Of a DNA stretch of 64,000 nucleotides, positions 26,902 to 34,472 are shown in pieces. Numbering within the stretch: the stretch's first letter is position 1; each line of letters opens with the position of its first letter. Under the pieces are notes generated by a model, which saw nothing but the letters and a program-made list of their open reading frames with translations, was not told the origin of the DNA and did no database searches. Source of the DNA: Sphingomonas sp. AR_OL41 (GTDB lineage Bacteria > Pseudomonadota > Alphaproteobacteria > Sphingomonadales > Sphingomonadaceae); contig NZ_JARYTI010000016.1 of NCBI RefSeq assembly GCF_029911635.1, forward strand, positions 1 to 64,000, in the 5' to 3' direction. The position numbers and the translations under genes were made by a program.

Positions 26902-27177
26902 TTGGCCGACCCGCTCTATCGCATGGCGCGCGCCGAAGCGCTCCGCTTCGTCCATCTCGACAGTTTCATCGCGGTCTACCACCGCAGTTCGGGCCTGACC
27001 CATCTGCTCACAGCGCCCGCGCCGGAGATCATGGCGACGCTCGGCGAATCGGGCCTGACGCGGGCGGCGCTGGGCGAGCGTCTGGCGGCCGATTTCGATC
27101 TCGCCGACCTCGACGATGCAGCGCTGGCCGAGCGACTCGATGAACTCGTCGCCTGCGGGCTCGTCTCGGCGGCATGA
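26902..27177 (+). CDS. PqqD-family peptide-chaperone-like protein (HPr-rel-A system)
   Basis: The 91-residue protein resembles PqqD, the wing-helix chaperone that presents peptides to modifying enzymes. It contains the SFIAVYHRSSGLTHLLTAPAPEIMATL segment and a C-terminal DLDDAALAERLDELVACGLV. Start is TTG at 26902, or ATG at 26923. It overlaps the HprK-like gene (ATGA). The set PqqD-like + HprK-like + nucleotidyltransferase corresponds to the cassette catalogued as the HPr-rel-A system, which has no established function that I know of. Confidence 0.75.
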   Translation: MADPLYRMARAEALRFVHLDSFIAVYHRSSGLTHLLTAPAPEIMATLGESGLTRAALGERLAADFDLADLDDAALAERLDELVACGLVSAA

Positions 27178-28028
27178 GGCACGTCTTTTCGGTCAGGATC
27201 GGCCCGGTCGGCTTCCGTGTCGGCTCGGCGTGGGGCGCGCCGATCGCCCAGCTCGAAACCCTATATGCCGGCTATCCCAAGCCCGACGTGCCCGACTTCT
27301 CGGTACGGCTGTTTCCGGCGCGACCCTGGCGTCGCTTCGTCCGCCCGTCGGTGACGATCGGCGGCGACTTCATGCTGCCCGACGCCGCGCCGCTGCCGCT
27401 CGACCAAGGGCTGCTCGCGGCGGAAATGGGCATGAACCTGCAAATGGCGCTCGGCCAGCGGCGCTACCTGCTGCTCCATGCCTCGGCGGTCGAGCGCGAT
27501 GGCAAGGCGCTGTTGATGACCGGCGTGTCGGGCGCGGGCAAGTCGACGCTGTCGGCGTTGCTGTCGGCGCGCGGCTGGCGCTTCATGGGTGACGAGTTCG
27601 CGCTGATCGATCCCGAAACCGGGCTGGTCCACGCCTTTCCGCGCCTCGTCAGCCTGAAGAATGCGGCGATCAATGTTGTGGCGGGCGCGTTGCCCGAGGC
27701 ACGCTTCGGGCCGCTGCTCGCCGGCACGCCCAAGGGCGATATCCGCCATCTGGTGCCTGATGCCGCCGCCGTTGCGGCGATGGCGACGCCCGTGGCGCCT
27801 GCCTTGCTGCTGTTTCCGAGCTATGGTTTCGAAGCGGCCGAACGTGCCGTGCCGCCGAGCGAGGTGTTCGTCCGCCTTACCCAGGCCTCGACCAATTATG
27901 TCGCGCTCGGCGAGCGTGGCTTCTCCGCGCTGACGCAGCTGGTGAAGGCAGTGCCGGCGCGCGCGATCGACTATCCCGACACCGACAGCGCGGTGGCGCA
28001 GGTCGAAAAGCTGTGGTCCGCGCTGTGA
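27174..28028 (+). CDS. HprK-related kinase A
   Basis: The 284-residue protein resembles the C-terminal kinase domain of HPr kinase/phosphorylase. It has Walker A GVSGAGKS (117-124) preceded by LLHASAV, and the acidic pair in FMGDEFALID (140-141). The N-terminal 100 residues do not resemble the HprK N-terminal domain. In HPr kinases these motifs phosphorylate a serine of a small protein. The presence of PqqD-like and nucleotidyltransferase partners suggests a peptide or protein substrate in this cassette. Overlaps both neighbours by four bases. Confidence 0.82.
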   Translation: MRHVFSVRIGPVGFRVGSAWGAPIAQLETLYAGYPKPDVPDFSVRLFPARPWRRFVRPSVTIGGDFMLPDAAPLPLDQGLLAAEMGMNLQMALGQRRYLLLHASAVERDGKALLMTGVSGAGKSTLSALLSARGWRFMGDEFALIDPETGLVHAFPRLVSLKNAAINVVAGALPEARFGPLLAGTPKGDIRHLVPDAAAVAAMATPVAPALLLFPSYGFEAAERAVPPSEVFVRLTQASTNYVALGERGFSALTQLVKAVPARAIDYPDTDSAVAQVEKLWSAL

Positions 28029-29014
28029 GCGATGGTTGGCCGCTGGCCCGGGTGCTGCGCGACCCATCGAGTGCACTGACGCTCGATGCGGTGGGCTGGA
28101 CCGCGCTGATCGCCATCGCCCGGGCCGAACAGATGATCGGCACGCTCGCCGTTCGGCTCGAAGGGCTCGCCGTGCCGCCGGAAGTTACGGGGATTCTCGC
28201 CGATGCAAGGGCTTCTGCTGCGCAGGGCCAGGTGGTGGCGTTGTGGGAGGTCGAGGCGGCGCGCCGCGCGCTGGCGCCGCTCGGCGTGCCGGTGGTGTTG
28301 CTCAAGGGCTCGGCCTTCGCGGCAGCGGGATTGCGCGCGGGGGAGGGGCGTTCGATCGGCGATCTGGACATTCTCATGCCGCGCGCGGCGCTTGAAGGCG
28401 TCGAAGCGGCGTTGCTCGGGGCGGGCTGGGAATGGGTCAAGCCCGACCCCTATGACGACGCCTATTATCGTCGCTGGATGCACGAGTTGCCGCCGCTGAT
28501 CCACCGCGACCGCGACCGGATGATCGACGTCCACCACACCATCCTGCCGCTCACCGCCCGGATTACACCGGACGCCGCCGCCTTGCTCGGCGACAGCGTC
28601 GAGATCGCGCCCGGCGTCCGCATGCTCGCTCCCAACGACATGCTCGTTCACGCCGCCGCGCATCTCTTTGCGGATGGCGATCTGGCGGGCGGGATGCGCA
28701 ATCTGTGGGACATTCATTGCCTCGTCGCGCAGTTCGGCACGCAGGGGCTCGAAGCGCGCGCGGCACATCACGGATTGCGGCGCGAAGTCGCCCGTGCGGT
28801 ACGCCTTGCCGCCGCGCTTTATGGTGACCCGGCGGCGTTGACCCTGGGTGATCGTCTCTACCTGCGCCGTCTTACGGCGCGCGACGGCTGGGGCAGGGCG
28901 ACGCGGCCCGTGACCCGGCTGGCTTTCTATATGCGCTCGCACTGGTTGCGTATGCCGCCGATGATGCTGGCGCGACATTTGTGGACCAAATGGCGTCGGG
29001 AGCGGACCGCTTAA
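28025..29014 (+). CDS. Nucleotidyltransferase-family protein of the HprK-like cassette
   Basis: The 329-residue protein carries the minimal nucleotidyltransferase pattern: LLKGSAF (GS at 95-96) and DLDIL (D113, D115), then IDVHHTI and a helical C-terminal half. It resembles the uncharacterised NTP_transf_5 type found with HprK-related kinases. GTG at 28025 overlaps the previous stop (GTGA). It would transfer a nucleotidyl group, but its target is unknown. Confidence 0.75.
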   Translation: MSDGWPLARVLRDPSSALTLDAVGWTALIAIARAEQMIGTLAVRLEGLAVPPEVTGILADARASAAQGQVVALWEVEAARRALAPLGVPVVLLKGSAFAAAGLRAGEGRSIGDLDILMPRAALEGVEAALLGAGWEWVKPDPYDDAYYRRWMHELPPLIHRDRDRMIDVHHTILPLTARITPDAAALLGDSVEIAPGVRMLAPNDMLVHAAAHLFADGDLAGGMRNLWDIHCLVAQFGTQGLEARAAHHGLRREVARAVRLAAALYGDPAALTLGDRLYLRRLTARDGWGRATRPVTRLAFYMRSHWLRMPPMMLARHLWTKWRRERTA

Positions 29015-29096
29015 CGGACCGAAAAATGCGCTGGCGCGGCCGCCTCGGGCGCCGGTCGCTATGGCGTTGGCGCGCACGTCGTGGCAGGGCAGGGTG

Positions 29097-30455
29097 ATGG
29101 AAAGCGCACCGATCGCCGCGATCATTCTTGCCGCCGGGCAGGGCACCCGCATGAAGTCCGACCTCCACAAGGTCCTGCACCCCATCGCCGGGCGCGCAAT
29201 GCTGCTCCACCTGATCGACAGTGTCGACCGCGCCGGTGCGACCGAGCGCGTCGTCGTCGTCGGCAAGGGGCGCGAGCAGATCGAGACCGCCGTCGCCGGA
29301 CTGGGCGTCACGACCGCGCTGCAGGCCGAGCAACTCGGCACCGCGCATGCGGCGCTACAGGCACGTGAGGCGCTGGCCGGTTTCGACGGCATCGCCATCG
29401 TCTGCTTCGGCGACACGCCGTTCCTCTCGCCGCAGACCATCGCTGCGATGGCGGCGCGCCTCGTGGCTGATGACGGACCGCGTGTCGCGGTGCTCGGTTT
29501 CCGCCCGCCCGACGCCAAGGCCTATGGCCGCATCATCGCCGATGCCGATGGCGCGATCACCAAAATGGTCGAGTATAAGGACGCCAGCGCCGCCGAGCGC
29601 GCCGTCGATCTGTGCAATTCGGGCGTCACCGCCGTCCGCGCCGCCGATCTCTGGCCGCTGCTCGCGCGGGTCGGCAACGACAATGCCGCAGGCGAATATT
29701 ATCTGCCCGACATCGTCATGCTCGCGCTGGCTGATGGCGACCGCGCGGTGGTCGTCGAAACCGACGCCGACGAGGTAATCGGCATCAACAGCCGCGCCGA
29801 CCTCGCTTATGCCGAGGCACGCTGGCAGGCGGCGCGGCGCAACCAGGCGATGGACGCCGGCGCCACGCTGATCGCGCCGGAAACCGTGTGGTTCGCCTGG
29901 GACACGCTGATCGGTCGCGACGTGACGATCGAACCCAACGTATTTTTCGGTCCCGGCGTCAGCATCGCCGACGGTGCGACGATCCACGCCTTCAGCCATA
30001 TCGAGGGCGCGACGGTCGGCGCGGGCGCCGAGATCGGCCCGTTCGCGCGGTTGCGGCCCGGCGCGGTGATGGGCGAGAAGTCCAAGATCGGCAATTTCGT
30101 CGAGATGAAGAAGGCGGTGCTCGGCAAGGGCGCCAAGGCCAATCATCTGAGCTATCTCGGCGATGCCGAGATCGGCGCCGGCGCGAACATCGGCGCCGGT
30201 ACGATCACCTGCAATTATGACGGCTTCTTCAAATATCGCACGGTGATCGGCGCGGGCGCCTTCATCGGCTCCAATTCCGCGCTGGTCGCGCCGGTGACGA
30301 TCGGCGCCGGGGCGATCGTCGGTGCCGGATCGGTCATCACGGCCGATGTGGAGGAGGACGCGCTGGCCATTGCGCGCGGCAAGCAGGAAGCTCGGCCCGG
30401 CCGCGCCAAACGCTTCCGCGAGGTAATGGCGGCGAAGAAGAGCCAGAAATCTTGA
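29097..30455 (+). CDS. glmU: Bifunctional UDP-N-acetylglucosamine pyrophosphorylase / glucosamine-1-phosphate acetyltransferase
   Basis: GlmU carries out the last two steps to UDP-GlcNAc. The 452-residue product has the uridyltransferase motif LAAGQGTRMKSDLHKVLHP at the N-terminus and a hexapeptide-repeat acetyltransferase C-terminal domain (GEKSKIGNFVEMKK, NHLSYLGDAEIG, NYDGFFKYRT). ATG at 29097 gives the standard N-terminus. It lies two genes from glmS, which makes its precursor. The TGA stop overlaps the -35 of the vapBC promoter. Confidence 0.97.
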   Translation: MESAPIAAIILAAGQGTRMKSDLHKVLHPIAGRAMLLHLIDSVDRAGATERVVVVGKGREQIETAVAGLGVTTALQAEQLGTAHAALQAREALAGFDGIAIVCFGDTPFLSPQTIAAMAARLVADDGPRVAVLGFRPPDAKAYGRIIADADGAITKMVEYKDASAAERAVDLCNSGVTAVRAADLWPLLARVGNDNAAGEYYLPDIVMLALADGDRAVVVETDADEVIGINSRADLAYAEARWQAARRNQAMDAGATLIAPETVWFAWDTLIGRDVTIEPNVFFGPGVSIADGATIHAFSHIEGATVGAGAEIGPFARLRPGAVMGEKSKIGNFVEMKKAVLGKGAKANHLSYLGDAEIGAGANIGAGTITCNYDGFFKYRTVIGAGAFIGSNSALVAPVTIGAGAIVGAGSVITADVEEDALAIARGKQEARPGRAKRFREVMAAKKSQKS

Positions 30456-30487
30456 CATGATATCACGATATGATATCTATATATCAT
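30452..30487 (+). promoter_or_regulatory. vapBC promoter and AT-rich palindromic operator
   Basis: TTGACA at 30452-30457 overlaps the glmU stop and, 16 bases on, TATCTA at 30474-30479 forms a -10. TGATATCA (30458-30465) is a perfect palindrome, and ATGATAT-CTAT-ATATCAT (30470-30487) is an inverted repeat that includes the vapB ATG. Transcription would begin at or next to the ATG at 30486, with no Shine-Dalgarno, so the message may be leaderless. The palindromes suit autorepression by the antitoxin. Confidence 0.6.
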
Positions 30488-30719
30488 GCGGACGCTGATC
30501 GATTTGCCCGATGACGATGTCGCCAGCCTCGATCGGCTGGCGCAGCGCCATGGCCGGTCGCGCGCGGCGGAGGTGCGCGAGGCGGTACGCGCGCATCTGC
30601 GCGGTTCGGTTGGCAATGACTGGATTGCGCGCGGCTTCGGTTATTGGCGCGACCGCGAGGATATCGGCGATGCGGTCGATTATCAGCGCGGCATTCGCCA
30701 AGACCGCAGCTTCGATTGA
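30486..30719 (+). CDS. vapB: Ribbon-helix-helix antitoxin of a VapBC pair
   Basis: The 77-residue protein starts with an RHH pattern (MRTLIDLPDDDVASLDRLAQ, then RSRAAEVREAVRAHL) for DNA binding, and a C-terminal segment rich in aromatic and charged residues (GYWRDREDIGDAVDYQR) to wrap the toxin. It is followed six bases later by a PIN-domain gene. An AT-rich palindromic operator overlaps its start. Confidence 0.85.
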   Translation: MRTLIDLPDDDVASLDRLAQRHGRSRAAEVREAVRAHLRGSVGNDWIARGFGYWRDREDIGDAVDYQRGIRQDRSFD

Positions 30720-30725
30720 TCAGCC

Positions 30726-31091
30726 ATGTCCGACCCGGTGTTCGACACCAACATCCTGATCGACTGGTTGCGCATGCGACCCGAGGCGTCGCTCGAACTG
30801 TCGCGCTATGCCAGGCATCGCATCAGCCGGATTACCTGGACCGAGATCCTCGCCGGCGAACCGCTGGAAACCCGTGATCATGTGCGCATGCTCATCGCGC
30901 CGTTCGACGTGATTGAACTCGACGGCCGGATAGCGCAGACCGCCGCCGATATCCGTTGTCGCACGCATATGAAAATGCTCGATGCGATGATCCTGGCGAC
31001 GGCGCAGATCAACGGCGCGATCCTCGTGACGCGCAACACCAGGGATTTTCCGGCGGCGATGCCGGGCATTCGCGTTCCCTATAGTTTCTAG
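30726..31091 (+). CDS. vapC: PIN-domain ribonuclease toxin VapC
   Basis: The 121-residue PIN-domain protein has the acidic set D7 (VFDTNILIDWL), E40 (TWTEILAG), D86 (MLDAMILATA) and D107 (TRNTRDF), all intact, so RNase activity is expected. VapC toxins cleave specific RNAs, often tRNA or rRNA, and are neutralised by VapB. It ends 17 bases before glmS. Confidence 0.9.
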   Translation: MSDPVFDTNILIDWLRMRPEASLELSRYARHRISRITWTEILAGEPLETRDHVRMLIAPFDVIELDGRIAQTAADIRCRTHMKMLDAMILATAQINGAILVTRNTRDFPAAMPGIRVPYSF

Positions 31092-31108
31092 GAAAGAAGG
31101 CTTCAGCC

Positions 31109-32932
31109 ATGTGCGGAATCGTTGGAATCGTCGGCAAGGAAGAAGTCACCGACCGCCTGCTCGACGGGCTCAAGCGGCTCGAATATCGCGGTTACGATTC
31201 GGCCGGCATCGCCACCGTCCATGACGGCGAAATCGACCGCCGTCGCGCCTCGGGCAAGCTCATCAACCTCGTCAAGGTCATCGCCGACTCGCCCCTGCCG
31301 GGCATGGTCGGCATCGCCCATACGCGCTGGGCGACGCATGGCGGCCCGACCACCAACAACGCGCACCCGCACGCCACCGGCGAGGTGGCGCTTGTCCACA
31401 ATGGCATCATCGAGAATTTCAAGCCGCTGCGCGACGAACTGATCGCGCGCGGGCGCACCTTTACCAGTGAGACCGATACCGAAGTCGTCGCGCATCTGGT
31501 CAGCGAGAAGGTGGAGGCGGGCATGTCCCCGGCCGAAGCCGTTGCCGAAGTGCTGCCGCGGCTGCACGGTGCCTTCGCGCTCGCCATCCTGTTCCGCCAG
31601 CATCCCGAATTGCTGATCGGCGCACGGCTCGGCTCGCCGCTCGTCGTCGGTTATGGCGAGGGCGAGACCTATCTCGGCTCCGACGCGCTCGCGCTCGCGC
31701 CGCTGACCCAGCGCATCTCCTATCTCGAGGAGGGCGACTGGGTCGTCATCACGCATGACGGCGCGCAGATCTTCGATCGCGCCAACAATCCGGTCGAGCG
31801 GCCGATCACCATCTCGGGCGTGACCGGCGAGCTCGTCTCGAAGGGCAACCACCGCCACTACATGCTCAAGGAAATCTACGAGCAGCCGATCGTCGTTGCG
31901 CAGACGCTGCGCTCCTACCTCCAGCGCATGGAGGAGAAGGTCACGCTGCCTATTCCCGAGTTCGATCTCTCGACAATCAAGCGCGTCACCATCGTCGCCT
32001 GCGGCACCAGCTTCTACGCCGGCATGGTCGCCAAATACTGGTTCGAGCAGTTCGCGCGGGTGCCGGTCGATCTCGATGTCGCGTCAGAATTCCGCTACCG
32101 CGAGCCGGTGATGGAGGAGGGCGGCCTTGCGCTGTTTATCAGCCAGTCGGGCGAAACCGCCGATACGCTTGCCGCGCTGCGCCATGCGCGCGCCGAGGGG
32201 CAGACCATCGCCGTTGTCGTCAACGTGCCGACCAGTTCGATGGCGCGCGAAGCCGACCTGCTGTTGCCGACGCATGCCGGGCCGGAAATCGGCGTCGCCT
32301 CGACCAAGGCATTTACCTGCCAGCTTGCGGTGCTCGCCGCGCTCGCCGCCAATCTCGCGCGCGCCAAGGGCAAATTGTCGCCGGCCGAGGAAAAGGCGAT
32401 CGTCAAACACCTCTCCGAAGCGCCTGCCGCGCTCAACGGCGCATTGGCCTATGACGAGGCGATCGAGGCGATGGCGCACACCATCGCCAGCGCGCGCGAC
32501 GTGCTCTATCTCGGCCGTGGCACCGACTATCCGCTGGCGCTCGAAGGCGCCTTGAAACTAAAGGAAATCAGTTACATCCACGCCGAAGGTTATGCTGCCG
32601 GCGAGATGAAGCACGGCCCGATCGCGCTGATCGACGAGAATGTCCCGGTCATTGTCATCGCCCCGTCGGGGCCGCTTTTCGACAAGACCGTGTCGAACAT
32701 GCAGGAAGTCCAGGCGCGCGGCGGCAAGGTCGTGCTGATCTCGGATTATGACGGTATCCAGGCGGCGGGTGAGGGCTGCATGGCGACGATCACCATGCCC
32801 AAGGTCCACCCGCTGATCGCGCCGTTGGTCTATGCCGTGCCGGTGCAGTTGCTCGCCTATCATGTCGCGGTGGCCAAGGGGACGGATGTCGATCAGCCGC
32901 GCAATCTGGCGAAGTCGGTGACAGTGGAGTGA
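31109..32932 (+). CDS. glmS: Glutamine--fructose-6-phosphate aminotransferase (isomerizing)
   Basis: GlmS makes glucosamine-6-phosphate, entry to cell-wall amino sugars. The 607-residue product has the N-terminal nucleophile C2 (MCGIVGIVG), the amidotransferase domain, two SIS domains (SQSGETADTLAAL) and the C-terminal LAKSVTVE with the catalytic lysine. Its 3' end is the target recognised by TnsD of Tn7-like elements, and a transposon is inserted 24 bases after the stop. Any native terminator is therefore separated from the gene. Confidence 0.98.
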   Translation: MCGIVGIVGKEEVTDRLLDGLKRLEYRGYDSAGIATVHDGEIDRRRASGKLINLVKVIADSPLPGMVGIAHTRWATHGGPTTNNAHPHATGEVALVHNGIIENFKPLRDELIARGRTFTSETDTEVVAHLVSEKVEAGMSPAEAVAEVLPRLHGAFALAILFRQHPELLIGARLGSPLVVGYGEGETYLGSDALALAPLTQRISYLEEGDWVVITHDGAQIFDRANNPVERPITISGVTGELVSKGNHRHYMLKEIYEQPIVVAQTLRSYLQRMEEKVTLPIPEFDLSTIKRVTIVACGTSFYAGMVAKYWFEQFARVPVDLDVASEFRYREPVMEEGGLALFISQSGETADTLAALRHARAEGQTIAVVVNVPTSSMAREADLLLPTHAGPEIGVASTKAFTCQLAVLAALAANLARAKGKLSPAEEKAIVKHLSEAPAALNGALAYDEAIEAMAHTIASARDVLYLGRGTDYPLALEGALKLKEISYIHAEGYAAGEMKHGPIALIDENVPVIVIAPSGPLFDKTVSNMQEVQARGGKVVLISDYDGIQAAGEGCMATITMPKVHPLIAPLVYAVPVQLLAYHVAVAKGTDVDQPRNLAKSVTVE

Positions 32933-32951
32933 GAATGCTTTCTGAACGAAA

Positions 32952-32956
32952 ATGAG
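32952..32956. repeat. Target-site duplication ATGAG, glmS side
   Basis: ATGAG immediately precedes the TGTG tip of the transposon and is matched by ATGAG immediately after the CACA tip at 43111-43115. Five-base duplication is the rule for Tn7-type elements. Confidence 0.9.
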
Positions 32957-33064
32957 TGTGGTGACTGATTAAAGTTCTTTCGAAAGGATTAGAGTTCTTT
33001 CGGTTTCATAAAGTTCTTTCAATCTGCCCGTCCCGATTGCCGCGCCTCGGATTATAGTTGTTTC
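32957..33064 (+). repeat. glmS-side transposon end with four TnsB-binding-site repeats
   Basis: Four 13-base repeats occur in the same orientation: TTAAAGTTCTTTC (32969-32981), TTAGAGTTCTTTC (32989-33001), ATAAAGTTCTTTC (33008-33020) and a weaker TTATAGTTGTTTC (33052-33064). The first three are 19-20 bases apart, about two helical turns. The density of sites resembles the Tn7 right end, which also faces glmS. Confidence 0.85.
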
Positions 33065-33080
33065 GCTCTCCGAGGCGCGG
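33040..33080. other. 12-bp inverted repeat enclosing the fourth TnsB-like site
   Basis: CCGCGCCTCGGA (33040-33051) pairs exactly with TCCGAGGCGCGG (33069-33080) across a 17-base loop that holds the fourth TnsB-like repeat. It lies 40 bases past the tniQ stop and could act as the terminator of the tns operon, or as part of the transposon-end architecture. Confidence 0.5.
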
Positions 33081-33119
33081 CGATCCAGCTGAAATTAGAT
33101 CGCCTCGCGGCAATACCCC

Positions 33120-34472
33120 TCAAGCGGCGCGACCCGCCCGATCAGCACGGCGGTGGTATTCGACGTTAGCCGTATAAGAGGACCAAGCGTCCGATCGGAT
33201 ACCAGCCGCCTTCAGTATCTGCCAAGTCGGCACGTCGAACAGACGCTCGGTCCAATACGCGATCCGCCGATCGGCAAAGGCCTCGTCCGTTTCGGTCATG
33301 GTCGTGAGTGCAGCGACGGCGAGCGGCAACCGGTTCGCACGCTTGCGGATCCAGCCAGGGCCGGCCGCCCCCCGCTCGAGAGAAGCGAAGGAGAGGCGCT
33401 CTGGTGGCGTCGCCGATGCTATCTTCCGACGGACGTGACGCAGCTTGATAACCAAGCGTCGGTCGATCGCGGACCAGTCGGTGCGAGCTTCCCGCCCCAA
33501 AGCAGCGGGATGGCGACCCGATGCATCCATCGCGCCCTTGGACGTCTTAGGAGCGATGGGCTCGTCCACCGGCGCCAAGCGCTCGAGCGCGAAATCCATC
33601 AGGACATGGAAGAGGGGGTGCATCGCCTTGCGATGATAACGCACCATCAGTGCAGCCCAGCCATGCTCGCCGAACGACGAGCAGGCCGCCGGGAGGAAGG
33701 GCAGGGCTGGGCCTAGGACGTCGCGGAGGGCTTCCTCGAGGCCCGCATGGTCGACCTTGCAGGCGGACCGCATGAGACCGACCGAAGCGAGGCGCTCGCG
33801 GTAATGCCCTTTCCAATCGTCGAGTTCGCGGACCGGACGTATCGAAGCGCATAAGCAGTGCTGCGCCCGCGCGATGCACTTGAGCAGGTCTCCAGTCTTC
33901 TCCGGCAACGATGGTGCAATCACCGCGGACGACGACGTGTCAAGGTGCGAGAAAGCGTGCCGGTTCAGCCCATCGATCTCGACCGCGCCGTCGATCAGGA
34001 TGGTGCCGTGGACATGGCACACAATGTTGCCCGGCAGCTGGTGTCCGCGAAGCCACGTCGCGTCGCGATCTTCGGATACTGCTACTTCAACGCAGTCTGG
34101 ACAGTAGCGCAGCCGTCGAGGCCGCTGGATGCTGAAGGTCGCGATCCCCAGTCGGACGTGGATCGACGCCGTGCCGGAGCCGAGCAGATCGGCTGCAGCC
34201 TTGTTGCGGACCTCCGACGGCTGAAACGCGGTGTAATACGGGAACAGCGTATGGCGCATCATCAACCGTTCCGGATCGATCCCGAGCCGAGGATCCACCC
34301 GGTCACTCAATGCAGTGAGCTGGGACTGTAGATCATAGGAAGCCACCACGGTTCGGCGTCCGAACAGCGACTCCATGTGAGTTGCTCCCGATAGTCCAAT
34401 GGTCGCGCGGTGGCGTCCGAGCCACCCGTAGAGAAGCTCGTCGTCGATCAGCTCAGGCAGAAAGCAAATCAC
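33120..34472 (-). CDS. tniQ: TniQ/TnsD-family target-selection protein (glmS-proximal copy)
   Basis: TniQ/TnsD proteins choose the insertion site and recruit TnsC. The 450-residue product has the N-terminal TniQ domain (LPELIDDELLYGWLGRH, MMRHTLFPYY) and a CCCH zinc finger C124-x2-C127 ... C152-x2-H155 (RYCPDC, VCHVH), with the spacing of the Tn7 TnsD finger. The roughly 290-residue C-terminal part includes helix-turn-helix-like wording near the end (VPTWQILKAAGIRSDAW) and is a candidate glmS-binding region. It overlaps tnsC by four bases, so it is the best candidate for the attTn7 selector. Confidence 0.88.
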   Translation of the reverse strand: MICFLPELIDDELLYGWLGRHRATIGLSGATHMESLFGRRTVVASYDLQSQLTALSDRVDPRLGIDPERLMMRHTLFPYYTAFQPSEVRNKAAADLLGSGTASIHVRLGIATFSIQRPRRLRYCPDCVEVAVSEDRDATWLRGHQLPGNIVCHVHGTILIDGAVEIDGLNRHAFSHLDTSSSAVIAPSLPEKTGDLLKCIARAQHCLCASIRPVRELDDWKGHYRERLASVGLMRSACKVDHAGLEEALRDVLGPALPFLPAACSSFGEHGWAALMVRYHRKAMHPLFHVLMDFALERLAPVDEPIAPKTSKGAMDASGRHPAALGREARTDWSAIDRRLVIKLRHVRRKIASATPPERLSFASLERGAAGPGWIRKRANRLPLAVAALTTMTETDEAFADRRIAYWTERLFDVPTWQILKAAGIRSDAWSSYTANVEYHRRADRAGRAA

